From positions 3,440,653 through 3,504,652 of the forward strand of contig NZ_CP065425.1 in assembly GCF_016772275.1 (NCBI RefSeq): a DNA stretch of 64,000 nucleotides, given 5' to 3'. The notes beneath the pieces are model-generated. The model saw nothing but the letters and a program-made list of their open reading frames with translations. It was not told the DNA's origin and did no database searches. Below, one piece after another: positions 42,023 to 50,179 of the stretch (positions are counted from its first letter, which is position 1; every line of letters starts with the position of its first letter). The stretch comes from Heyndrickxia vini (GTDB taxonomy: Bacteria > Bacillota > Bacilli > Bacillales > Bacillaceae_C). The position numbers and the translations under genes are program-made.

Positions 42023-43165
42023 TTACTTTTTCAATAAATCATATTGTCGTAACACTTCTTGAGCAATTTCACTATCCTCAGCTAATCCACTTACTTCTTG
42101 TAGAACATATGCGACACCGTGTTCACGAATCATTTCCTGGACTTTCACTGCTTCCTCGTCTTCTTTGTAATCAAAAAGCAAGGCGGCAGCGATTGCTTTT
42201 GCAAGGTTTGTGAATGATAGACCTGCTTTTTGTGCTTCTGTAGCAGGACGGACAAGACGGTCATTTGGACCAAGTTTGCGAATTGGGGAACGCCCCACTC
42301 TTGTAACTGCATCATTCAAATAAGCATTGCGAAAACGGTTGATAATTTTATTGATATACTTTTCATGTTCATCTGGGTTTAGACCGTATTGCTTGATTAA
42401 ATATGCTCCAGTTTCTCCAAGTGTTGCTTTAACTTGTTTAACAATGGCTTCGTCTGCCAATGTTTGGTCAATGGTCGCTTTTTTTTCAAGGTAGCCAAAA
42501 TATGCAATGGTCGCATGTCCTGTATTTACGGTAAACAGTTTTCTTTCAATAAATGGGGCGAGGTCTTCAACGATTGTCATTCCTTCAACAGGAGGGATTG
42601 ATTCTGTTGTTTCTACAACCCATTCATAATAAGGTTCGACTAGCACATCGAGAGAACCTTGATTATTTTGTATTGGCACAATACGGTCAACAGCAGAATT
42701 AAAGAAATAGACTCTACCGGATAGTTTACTCTTCGTTTCATCATTCAGATTTTCTTCTATGTAGCCTTTTAGCAGGTCTGTTGCGGAAATTTGATTTTCA
42801 CATGCAATGACATATAATTTTTCATCTGTTGCTTGTACTCTTTCTGTTAATGCTTTCGCAATTAACGGTGCAATTCTTGGTAAAATATTAGGACCAATTG
42901 CAGTCGTTAAGTATGTTGCATTCTTAATCGCTTCGATTACTTCTTTTTCTTGTTTCATATTATTTAATCCAGAAACATTCGTAATCGTCATCGTTTCTTG
43001 TTGATCAGTCGCCAACTTCACATCGTATTGCTTTTCACTATTTAGACCATCAATGATTTGGTCAGCTAAATCCACGAATGTGACATGGTAACCTGATTGT
43101 GAAAATAGCGCACCAATAAACCCTCTACCAATATTTCCTGCACCAAAATGTACAACTTGTTTCAT
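42023..43165 (-). CDS. mtlD: Mannitol-1-phosphate 5-dehydrogenase
   Basis: Oxidises mannitol 1-phosphate to fructose 6-phosphate with NAD. It has 380 residues, close to the family length (about 373-385). The Rossmann motif is VVHFGAGNIGRGFIGALF at the N-terminus; the catalytic-site region is NTGHATIAYFGYLEKK, with the family lysine and His. NRFRNAYLNDAVTRVGRSP precedes the C-terminal helical domain. It is the last gene of the cluster mtlA-mtlR-mtlD, 6 bases after mtlR, and ends in a strong terminator. Confidence 0.95.
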   Translation of the reverse strand: MKQVVHFGAGNIGRGFIGALFSQSGYHVTFVDLADQIIDGLNSEKQYDVKLATDQQETMTITNVSGLNNMKQEKEVIEAIKNATYLTTAIGPNILPRIAPLIAKALTERVQATDEKLYVIACENQISATDLLKGYIEENLNDETKSKLSGRVYFFNSAVDRIVPIQNNQGSLDVLVEPYYEWVVETTESIPPVEGMTIVEDLAPFIERKLFTVNTGHATIAYFGYLEKKATIDQTLADEAIVKQVKATLGETGAYLIKQYGLNPDEHEKYINKIINRFRNAYLNDAVTRVGRSPIRKLGPNDRLVRPATEAQKAGLSFTNLAKAIAAALLFDYKEDEEAVKVQEMIREHGVAYVLQEVSGLAEDSEIAQEVLRQYDLLKK

Positions 43166-43171
43166 GTAAAC

Positions 43172-45262
43172 TCATTCCTTTATCACGTTAGTATATAAAT
43201 AATCTAAAAAAATTGTTTCCATTTTTGAACGAATGATCTTTTCATCTGAGGATGAGAAAATCATAATTGCTTCATTATTCTCAATCAAACTCGTACTTAA
43301 CAAACTTATCATTTCCTGCTCTCTTGAACTTAATTCTTCTGGAGCTAACATCAATAATAAACTATTCATGTACATGTCATTCCCGTCCATCCCTTTAATC
43401 ACACAAGGTTCTTCAAGATGGGCGATTTGAAAAATAAGTTTATCCACATGTGGATTTCGACAATGAAAAAGGCCCATGCCCGTTCCCGGAATCCCGAGCC
43501 CGCCTTTTCTTTCACGGTCAATTAGCGTTTCAAAGACGTTTTCTACATTCGTAATAAGATTTTCTTTTGAAGCTGTTATTAACATATTCTTCATAACTTG
43601 TTGATAATCGGTCATAATCGTTATTCGAACTACACGAAAATGTTGAATAATCGCTTCAATGCTTGTATGTGTATCTTTTAATTCTTGTAATACGTCCATT
43701 AATGGTTGTTGCTTTGTGGAAGATACGTCTTCATTTGTGGATAACCCTGTATAAAGTTTATTTCTTGTAAACTGTTCAATATTTTTGCGTAAAAAGCTTC
43801 TAATTGTCTCAATATCTTCACGACTCAACAACGGATTGACTATTATATATTCATTATTCATAAATGGGAGTCGAACAGTAGAAAGTATGACATCGAATTG
43901 ATTTAAGCTTTTTTGCTTCTGAACATCCTTGATTGATTTGATTTCCACTGAATCGATTTCCATAATTTCTTTTTTTAAGCGGCTAGCCAACATTTTTGAG
44001 GTTCCAATCCCCGTCGGACAGATGACAAGTGCTTTGATGGGCAATTGTTCCTCTTTCAAGACTAATGCAGAGCCGAAATGGAGAACGATGTACGCAATTT
44101 CCTCATCGGGAAATGCAGCAAATTCTTTAAACTCTTTTTCCACACTATTCTTCACAGCGAGAAAAAGGACGGGATATTTCTTTTTAATTTCTTCTGTTAA
44201 CGGATTATAAAGACTCATATTTTGCTTCAGACGGAATAGGGACGGCAGCATGTGGGCAAGCAACCCTTGAAACAACGAGAAATCATTCGTTAAGTCGATA
44301 TGCAGCTGTGTGGAAACGGATTGAATGATATTTTTAATCAATTGTCCTAAAATGACACTATCATAAGAGACGAACCCAGCTTCATGCAGCTTTGAACCTT
44401 TTAATACTGTGGATAAATAGTGGATATCCCTATGATTAAATTGTACAGGAAACCCTTCTTCCAAACAGGTGCATATTTCTTCTATTTGGCGATATTCATC
44501 GTCGATATCTTCATCTAGATGTTCATCTTCTTCAATCCGAAAGCCATTCATTATCCTTTGCATCGTAATACAAATTTGTATGACAAGACCAATATAATCG
44601 CTATCTGCCAAACGTGTTTGCCGTTTATTCACAATGTCGTTGACCAATCGCTCAATGGTTAGTAAATAATCGGAACGGAGATAGTGGAGAATTTGACTGT
44701 TTTCTACTTGTCCCTGTTCCAACAAAAACAAGCTCTCAATTAATTCTTCGTTAAAATACAGTAATAAATAATTAGCAAGTGCTTTTCGCTTATTCACTTC
44801 GTCTCCAGTCAGCTCTACTCCAACACCCCTTTTTCGACTAAGCACTAATTGAAAGTTCGTTAGCCATTCCGCTAATTCATCGAGATAAGCAGATAGCGTC
44901 GTAATACTGACACCAAGCTCATGGGCTAACGCTTGGATTTTAAAAGATTCAGCTGCTTGAAATAAACTTAGTAACAATTGGAGCTTTTTTTCTTGAGGTG
45001 GTTGGTCAATCGGCTGACTGCTTGCTAAATGTTGAACCAATCGGAAAACTTGCTCATTTTTCCCTTCGATACATAAGCCTTTATTCGTATTTCTCACCAA
45101 TTGTAGTTGAAATTGCTCGAGGATTTTTTCGATTGCTTTCAAATCCCGTTGAATCGTCCGTACACTTACATTTAAAAATGTAGCAATGGAAAAAGCCGTA
45201 TGCTTCCCAGATGTCTTAATAATCAGTTCAATAATTGCTTTTTCCCTCGAAGTAATAAACAT
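43172..45262 (-). CDS. mtlR: Mannitol operon transcriptional activator MtlR
   Basis: A 696-residue BglG/DeoR-type activator controlled by PTS phosphorylation. Domains in order: N-terminal helix-turn-helix (about 5-60, HTAFSIATFLNVSVRTIQRDL), a second HTH (about 85-150), two PRD domains (about 185-400, with HYLS and HFGSALVLKEEQLP), an EIIB-gat-like domain (about 405-500, CPTGIGTSKMLASRLKK with the regulatory Cys) and an EIIA-like domain (about 545-690, GTGMGLFHCRNPHV). In B. subtilis MtlR, PRD2 phosphorylation activates and EIIB/EIIA phosphorylation inhibits. It reads between mtlA and mtlD on the same strand. Confidence 0.93.
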   Translation of the reverse strand: MFITSREKAIIELIIKTSGKHTAFSIATFLNVSVRTIQRDLKAIEKILEQFQLQLVRNTNKGLCIEGKNEQVFRLVQHLASSQPIDQPPQEKKLQLLLSLFQAAESFKIQALAHELGVSITTLSAYLDELAEWLTNFQLVLSRKRGVGVELTGDEVNKRKALANYLLLYFNEELIESLFLLEQGQVENSQILHYLRSDYLLTIERLVNDIVNKRQTRLADSDYIGLVIQICITMQRIMNGFRIEEDEHLDEDIDDEYRQIEEICTCLEEGFPVQFNHRDIHYLSTVLKGSKLHEAGFVSYDSVILGQLIKNIIQSVSTQLHIDLTNDFSLFQGLLAHMLPSLFRLKQNMSLYNPLTEEIKKKYPVLFLAVKNSVEKEFKEFAAFPDEEIAYIVLHFGSALVLKEEQLPIKALVICPTGIGTSKMLASRLKKEIMEIDSVEIKSIKDVQKQKSLNQFDVILSTVRLPFMNNEYIIVNPLLSREDIETIRSFLRKNIEQFTRNKLYTGLSTNEDVSSTKQQPLMDVLQELKDTHTSIEAIIQHFRVVRITIMTDYQQVMKNMLITASKENLITNVENVFETLIDRERKGGLGIPGTGMGLFHCRNPHVDKLIFQIAHLEEPCVIKGMDGNDMYMNSLLLMLAPEELSSREQEMISLLSTSLIENNEAIMIFSSSDEKIIRSKMETIFLDYLYTNVIKE

Positions 45263-45300
45263 GCAACCATCCCTTTTCCATTTTATTACTAGAGAAAATT

Positions 45301-45425
45301 AGAAAGCACAAGCGCCTTGTTCAGCCCCGACAAGCAAATGTTCTTCGTCAATAAAAGTCCGCTCTTTGACTTTTATTGACGAAGGTTATTTGACCTCGAG
45401 GGGCTAGACGCTGGAGCTGGAATAC
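45301..45425. repeat. Compound-hairpin intergenic element, copy 2
   Basis: Same plan as 16769-16885: left end AAGCACAAGCGCCTTGTTC and right end GGGGCTAGACGCTGGAGC pair (AGCGC with CGCT, AGCCCC with GGGGCT), and the centre has a 17-bp perfect hairpin of CTTCGTCAATAAAAGTC (45343-45359) with its complement at 45367-45383. The whole 125-bp element can fold on itself. It lies between mtlR and mtlA. Confidence 0.85.
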
Positions 45426-45431
45426 AGAAAT

Positions 45432-45460
45432 AGAAAAGCGCATTATAGCGCTTTTCTATT
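45432..45460 (-). terminator. Terminator or attenuator after mtlA
   Basis: AGAAAAGCGC pairs with GCGCTTTTCT with a 6-base loop, followed by ATTTCT on the minus strand. It should lower expression of mtlR and mtlD relative to mtlA. Confidence 0.75.
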
Positions 45461-45467
45461 TTATTTG

Positions 45468-47375
45468 CTATTCTTTATCATTTAAAATAGCGATAATTTC
45501 CTTCGCTGATTTCGCTCCAACCATCTTCTCGATATTATCCATTTCCGAACATGTAACAGCTATTCCTGATAATATTTCAAGATGTGTTCCATCTTTCCCT
45601 GCAATTCCAAAGATTAAGCGAACATGATTGCCATCAAAATCAACACCATCTGGCACTTGGATAACGGTAAATCCTGATTTAAGAACATCCTTCTTCGCTT
45701 CCTCTGTTCCATGTGGAATCGCTACATCATTTCCCATAAAGGTCGATGTTATTTGATCACGTGCAATCATCGCTTCAATATAGCTTTCGTTCACATAGCC
45801 AGCTTTATATAATGCATTACCTGCAAAACGAATCGCTTCTTCTTTATTTGCAAATGATTGATTTAAAAAGACATTTTCTTCTAACAATAAATCATTTTCA
45901 TGATCGTTTGCTCCAGGAACCGCTTCTTCGGCATCCTCAACAATTTCTTGAAGATCATCTTTGCCATTTCCTTTTAATCGCTCGATTAAGCGTTCATATT
46001 CCGGGCTTGATAAAAAGTTATCTACGGAAATATGGAATGCATTTGGCAGTTTATTCTGTGCTCTCGGTGTAAGCTCTTCCTGTGTCACAACAATTTGTGC
46101 ATCAGCCGGTAAATTACTAATCGCTGTATTCGTAACAGATAGATTTAAGCCGGCTTCCTTCACCTTTTTGCGAAGTAAAGAAGCACCCATCGCACTTGAT
46201 CCCATTCCTGCATCACATGCGAAAACAATTTTTTGAACGTTTTCTGGAAATTCTCCTGGCTGTGATGCAAAAACATCTGCTACTGAGCTTTTCTTTCCTT
46301 TCATTTCTTGCATTTTACGGGCTGCATCTTCAATATTTTCTTCTGTTTGTTTTCCAGTTTTTAAAATCAATGATGCGATAATAAATGAAACGACACCTGC
46401 TACGATTACCCCTGCAAAGTTAGCAATATATGCTCCTGCACTATGCGGTGTAACTGCAGCAATAGCTAAAATACTTCCCGGTGATGCTGGTGCGAATAAT
46501 CCTCCACCTAAAAGAACTAATGTGAAGACTCCACTTATTCCCCCGAGGATAACCGCAAAGAATAACATTGGCTTCATCAGGATGTACGGGAAGTAAATCT
46601 CGTGAATACCACCAAAGAATTGAATGATCGCTGCACCTGGTGCCGATCTCTTTGCCGTACCTTTTCCAAAAATACAATAAGCAAGTAATACACCAATACC
46701 AGGGCCCGGATTCGCTTCAAGAAGAAATAACACCGATTTCCCTGCTTCTTTTGCTTGCTCTATCCCAATTGGCGAAAGAACACCATGGTTAATTGCGTTA
46801 TTTAAAAACAATATTTTTGCAGGCTCAATGATGATACTTGTTAATGGTAATAATCCTGCTCCCACCAACCAATCAACACCACTTACAAGCCATGCAGTTA
46901 AAACTTTTACAGCTGGACCAATTCCTAAAAACGCTAATATTGCCAAAATCCCGCCTAAAATGCCTGCTGAAAAATTGTTAACAAGCATTTCAAAACCGGC
47001 TTTAACTTTACCTTCAATCAATTGATCGAATTTCTTTATTACATAACCGCCAAGTGGCCCCATAATCATGGCACCTAGAAACATAGGTACGTTAGGTTCC
47101 CCAACGATGACACCCATCGTTGCAATAGCACCAACAACCGCTCCACGTTGGTCATGTACTAACTTACCACCGGTATAACCGATTAATAATGGAAGTAAGT
47201 AGTGAACCATCGGGTCAACCATTTTGGCAAGGCTTTCATTTGGGAGGAAACCAGTAGGAATAAATAGTGCAGTAATTAAACCCCATGCAATGAAAGCTGA
47301 AATATTCGGCATTACCATGGAACTTAAGAAGTTACCGAACTTCTGAACAGCTACTTTAACATTTGATTTCGCCAT
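45468..47375 (-). CDS. mtlA: Mannitol-specific PTS enzyme IICBA
   Basis: Imports and phosphorylates mannitol using phosphate from HPr. A full-length fusion of 635 residues. IIC membrane domain (about 1-340): SMVMPNISAFIAWGLITALF, MGVIVGEPNVPMFLGA, GGIHEIYFPYILMKP. IIB (about 380-470) with the phospho-cysteine in VFACDAGMGSSAMGAS. IIA (about 490-635) with the phospho-histidine in NDVAIPHGTEEAK. Because IIA is fused, no separate mtlF gene is needed and none is present. The ATG at 47375 follows AAAGGAAGAGAGA. A TTGTC-N11-GACAA operator for MtlR lies about 85 bases upstream, followed further up by array E. Confidence 0.95.
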   Translation of the reverse strand: MAKSNVKVAVQKFGNFLSSMVMPNISAFIAWGLITALFIPTGFLPNESLAKMVDPMVHYLLPLLIGYTGGKLVHDQRGAVVGAIATMGVIVGEPNVPMFLGAMIMGPLGGYVIKKFDQLIEGKVKAGFEMLVNNFSAGILGGILAILAFLGIGPAVKVLTAWLVSGVDWLVGAGLLPLTSIIIEPAKILFLNNAINHGVLSPIGIEQAKEAGKSVLFLLEANPGPGIGVLLAYCIFGKGTAKRSAPGAAIIQFFGGIHEIYFPYILMKPMLFFAVILGGISGVFTLVLLGGGLFAPASPGSILAIAAVTPHSAGAYIANFAGVIVAGVVSFIIASLILKTGKQTEENIEDAARKMQEMKGKKSSVADVFASQPGEFPENVQKIVFACDAGMGSSAMGASLLRKKVKEAGLNLSVTNTAISNLPADAQIVVTQEELTPRAQNKLPNAFHISVDNFLSSPEYERLIERLKGNGKDDLQEIVEDAEEAVPGANDHENDLLLEENVFLNQSFANKEEAIRFAGNALYKAGYVNESYIEAMIARDQITSTFMGNDVAIPHGTEEAKKDVLKSGFTVIQVPDGVDFDGNHVRLIFGIAGKDGTHLEILSGIAVTCSEMDNIEKMVGAKSAKEIIAILNDKE

Positions 47376-47458
47376 TCTCTCTCTTCCTTTCATTAATATA
47401 TTTCACTTATAATGATAAAACTCCGGAAACCTTCATTCAATATAGAAGAAAACTAACT

Positions 47459-47479
47459 TTGTCGCCAACCTCTTGACAA
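47459..47479. promoter_or_regulatory. Probable MtlR operator upstream of mtlA
   Basis: TTGTC and GACAA separated by 11 bases form an inverted repeat like the MtlR-binding sites of Bacillus and Geobacillus (TTGNCA-type half sites). It is 84 bases before the mtlA start, where an activator site is expected. Confidence 0.6.
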
Positions 47480-47545
47480 AACTATTGTTTCACTAAAAAA
47501 GGGAATTATCCAACTATAGAAGTGCGGGGGAAATCCATAAAAAAA

Positions 47546-47586
47546 ATCGGCATATGAATACCGTTAAAAAGTACTCATGTGCCGAT
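47546..47586. repeat. Hairpin at the edge of array E
   Basis: ATCGGCA-ATGA-TAC pairs with GTA-TCAT-TGCCGAT around a 9-base loop. It directly precedes the 52-bp units and may belong to the array. Confidence 0.65.
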
Positions 47587-47599
47587 ATTGCCGCGGGGA

Positions 47600-47905
47600 G
47601 TTGCGTTTGCATCGTACCGCTTCAACCTTTTCCAGTACCATTCCTGCGAGATTCACGTTACCATCGTACCGCTTCAACCTTTTCCGGTACCTTTGCTGCG
47701 AGATTCACGTTACCATCGTACCGCTTCTCCCTTCTCTGGTACCTTTGCTGCGGGAGTCGCTTTGCTATCGTACCGCTTCAACCTTTTCCAGTACCTTTGC
47801 CGCGAGATTCACGTTACCATCGTACCGCTTCTCCCTTCTCTGGTACCTTTGCTGCGAGAGTCGCTTTACCATCGTACCCCTTCACACTTTTCCGGTACGA
47901 TATGT
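47600..47905. repeat. Array E: six 52-bp tandem units with GTACC/GGTAC inverted repeats
   Basis: ATCGTACCGCTTC recurs at 47611, 47663, 47715, 47767, 47819 and 47871, each exactly 52 bp apart. Each unit carries GTACC ... GGTAC as an inverted repeat with about 15 bases between the arms, then GCTGCGAGATTCACGTTACC or a variant. The plus strand frames of 109-141 codons through this region are by-products of the repeat and do not resemble any protein. It lies between mtlA (upstream side) and hmp (downstream side). Confidence 0.92.
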
Positions 47906-47915
47906 TAACAAATTT

Positions 47916-49142
47916 TTATGCTTTCACTGTTTCTTTTTCTTCCGCCTTTAGATCCATTGCAGGACCGAAGAATTCATAACGAATATTTTCGTCTTTTACA
48001 CCAAGTTCAGTTAAAATGCGTACAGCATTTTTTAAGAACGGAACTGGTCCACAAATATAAGTGATTGTTTCTTCATTAATAATATTTTCTAGGAATGATT
48101 TTGATAAATATCCTTCGAAATTGTGGTTTCCATTTGCATTTAATGGTTTTTCATAACCATAATATGCATGGCCGTTTTCTAGTCTTGCAGTACTTTCTTC
48201 TACCGCATCTTTAAATGCATGGAATTCTTCGTTTCTAGCTGCGTGGATAAAGTGTATTTCACGTTTAGAACCCGTATCAGCTAATGTTTCCAGCATACTC
48301 ATCATCGGAGTTAAACCAACACCTCCTGAAATAAGTGCGATTGGTGCAGTTTCTTCCATATTTAATGTAAAGATACCTGATGGAGCACTAATTTCAACTG
48401 TATCACCTTCATTCACATGGTCATGTAAATAATTTGATACTTTTCCGTTCGGATCGAAGTCTTTTTCCTTTTTTACAGAAATACGGTAATAATCACGACC
48501 TGGTGCACATGATAAGCTATATTGACGGTTTAATGTATATTCCTCGCCAGGAATTTTCACACGGATTGTTAAGTATTGTCCTGGTTCATATGTTGTTACA
48601 CCTGAACCATCTTTGGGTTGTAAATAGAATGAAGTAATTACATTGCTTTCTTGTTCTTTTTTGACTACTGTGAAATCTTTGAAGTCAATCCAGCCATTTG
48701 CTTGATTAGCTGCTGCATCATACATGCCTTTTTCTACATCAATAAATGCTTGTGCAATGACACCATAAGCTTCTGCCCACGCATTAATAATTTCATCAGT
48801 TGCCGCATCTCCAAGAACCTCTTTAATTGCTTTTAATAAAAATTCTCCTACGATTGGATAATGTTCTGGTTTAATTCCTAAACCACGGTGTTTATGTGCA
48901 ATTTGAGTGACAACTGGAATAATCGCTTCAAGTTGGTCAATATATTTTGCTGCAGCATAAACAGTGTTTGCTAGAGCTGTTTGTTGGCGCCCTTGTTTTT
49001 GATTGACATGGTTAAAAATATTTAATAATTCCGGATGTGCTTCAAACATCATTTTATAAAAACAAGTAGTAATTTTTGTTCCTTCAGTTTCTAAAATTGG
49101 TGCTGTTGATTTTACAATATCTATTGTTTTTTGTGATAACAT
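47916..49142 (-). CDS. hmp: Flavohemoglobin, nitric oxide dioxygenase
   Basis: Turns NO plus O2 into nitrate using NAD(P)H. It has 408 residues. Globin domain 1-140 with Y29 and Q53 in the distal pocket and the proximal H85 (IAHKHRGLG). FAD domain about 150-260 with RQYSLS. NAD domain to the end with GGVGLTPMMSMLE and CGPVPFLKNAVRI. ATG at 49142 after AGAGGAGAG; upstream codons as far as 49271 run through the operator region and are not used. Two NsrR-type operators lie upstream and the regulator gene nsrR is divergent, so NO should relieve repression. Confidence 0.95.
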   Translation of the reverse strand: MLSQKTIDIVKSTAPILETEGTKITTCFYKMMFEAHPELLNIFNHVNQKQGRQQTALANTVYAAAKYIDQLEAIIPVVTQIAHKHRGLGIKPEHYPIVGEFLLKAIKEVLGDAATDEIINAWAEAYGVIAQAFIDVEKGMYDAAANQANGWIDFKDFTVVKKEQESNVITSFYLQPKDGSGVTTYEPGQYLTIRVKIPGEEYTLNRQYSLSCAPGRDYYRISVKKEKDFDPNGKVSNYLHDHVNEGDTVEISAPSGIFTLNMEETAPIALISGGVGLTPMMSMLETLADTGSKREIHFIHAARNEEFHAFKDAVEESTARLENGHAYYGYEKPLNANGNHNFEGYLSKSFLENIINEETITYICGPVPFLKNAVRILTELGVKDENIRYEFFGPAMDLKAEEKETVKA

Positions 49143-49164
49143 TTGGAATCTCTCCTCTTTTTTA

Positions 49165-49187
49165 AAGAAGTATTTTGAATACATCTT
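49165..49187. promoter_or_regulatory. NsrR operator 1
   Basis: A 23-bp near-palindrome ending AATACATCTT with the opposite arm AAGAAGTATT, matching the NsrR consensus (AAGATGTATT ... AATACATCTT). It is 22 bases before the hmp start. Confidence 0.8.
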
Positions 49188-49211
49188 TAAGATACTCCTG
49201 AAAATCACTAA

Positions 49212-49234
49212 AAGCAATATTTCAAATACATCTT
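49212..49234. promoter_or_regulatory. NsrR operator 2
   Basis: A second 23-bp copy, arm AAATACATCTT intact and the other arm AAGCAATATTT degenerate. It is centred 47 bp from operator 1 and lies between hmp and nsrR. Confidence 0.7.
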
Positions 49235-49311
49235 TAAAAAAGCTGTCACAATTTAGACAGTGAATGTTCAAAAACGGTATAATGATAATGAGAATGTTAG
49301 AAGGTGATTAG

Positions 49312-49761
49312 ATGAGGTTAACAAACTATACCGATTATTCGCTGAGGGTTCTAATTTATTTAGCTTCACTTGAACCTGGTAAGCTATCTAATATAAAGGA
49401 AATCGCAGAAGTATATGGGATTTCAAAAAATCATTTAATGAAAGTGACTCATGAATTAGGGAAGATGGGTGTAATTGAAACGATCAGGGGGAGAAACGGT
49501 GGAATCCGTTTGGCAAAGTCCCCGAAGGAAATTAATATTGGCAAGATCGTTCGTAAAACTGAGGAAGATTTCCAATTGGTCGAATGCTTTGATGGAAAGC
49601 CCGGCTCATGCATCATCTCCCCCGTGTGCGGATTAAAACACTTACTAAATAAAGCATTAGTCGCTTATTTAACCGTGCTTGATCAATACACACTTGCTGA
49701 TATCGTCCAAAACCCCTTGAATTATCGGATGTTATTTCAGTCACATGAAGAAGGTTCCTAG
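49312..49761 (+). CDS. nsrR: Nitric oxide-sensing repressor NsrR (Rrf2 family)
   Basis: A 149-residue Rrf2-family regulator. The winged helix is at about 1-70 ([20 protein letters not shown] and [17 protein letters not shown]). The three iron-sulfur ligands C92, C100 and C106 sit at the same positions as in B. subtilis NsrR. It binds NO through the cluster and releases hmp. Divergent from hmp with two operators between. A TATAAT -10 box lies at 49278-49283. Its stop codon shares the palindrome CTAG with the stop of the convergent DUF488 gene. Confidence 0.93.
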   Translation: MRLTNYTDYSLRVLIYLASLEPGKLSNIKEIAEVYGISKNHLMKVTHELGKMGVIETIRGRNGGIRLAKSPKEINIGKIVRKTEEDFQLVECFDGKPGSCIISPVCGLKHLLNKALVAYLTVLDQYTLADIVQNPLNYRMLFQSHEEGS

Positions 49762-50117
49762 AAAGAGCCTTCTTCTTCTAAATATTGTTTGAGGACAATT
49801 GCTTGATTATGTTCTTCATCTTTTGCTGAGTATACAAGCGTCACGGTGCCTTCATCATTCATTTTTCTTAATTTTTTCAAGTCATCGTGTAGTTCAGTGT
49901 TGTCGAGTTCTTCCTTATATTTTTCCCGAAACTTGTCAAATTTCTCCGGATCATGATTAAACCATTTCCTAAGTTCATTGCTTGGGGCAATGTTTTTCAT
50001 CCATTCATCAATGTTCGCTTTTTCCTTTGAAATTCCTCGCGGCCATAAACGGTCAACCAGTATTCTTTTTCCATCAACTTCACTAATCGGTTCATACGCT
50101 CGTTTAATTTTAATCAT
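49758..50117 (-). CDS. DUF488 family protein
   Basis: A 119-residue protein with the family signatures [37 protein letters not shown] and [21 protein letters not shown] (YeaO-like). Strongly charged, soluble, no membrane segment. Members are thought to bind or act on small molecules; function not established. Ribosome site AGGAGG. It converges on nsrR and overlaps it by the 4 bases CTAG. Confidence 0.85.
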   Translation of the reverse strand: MIKIKRAYEPISEVDGKRILVDRLWPRGISKEKANIDEWMKNIAPSNELRKWFNHDPEKFDKFREKYKEELDNTELHDDLKKLRKMNDEGTVTLVYSAKDEEHNQAIVLKQYLEEEGSF

Positions 50118-50179
50118 TTTTTTCCTCCTAAACCTTCACTTAAAAATCCTCACAAGAATTTTCCCATGAGGACTGCAAG

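Noticed and set aside
47554-47979. Three plus-strand ORFs of 109-141 codons over array E
   Set aside because: Each frame reads the same 52-bp repeat; one runs into the hmp gene on the other strand. No family resemblance.
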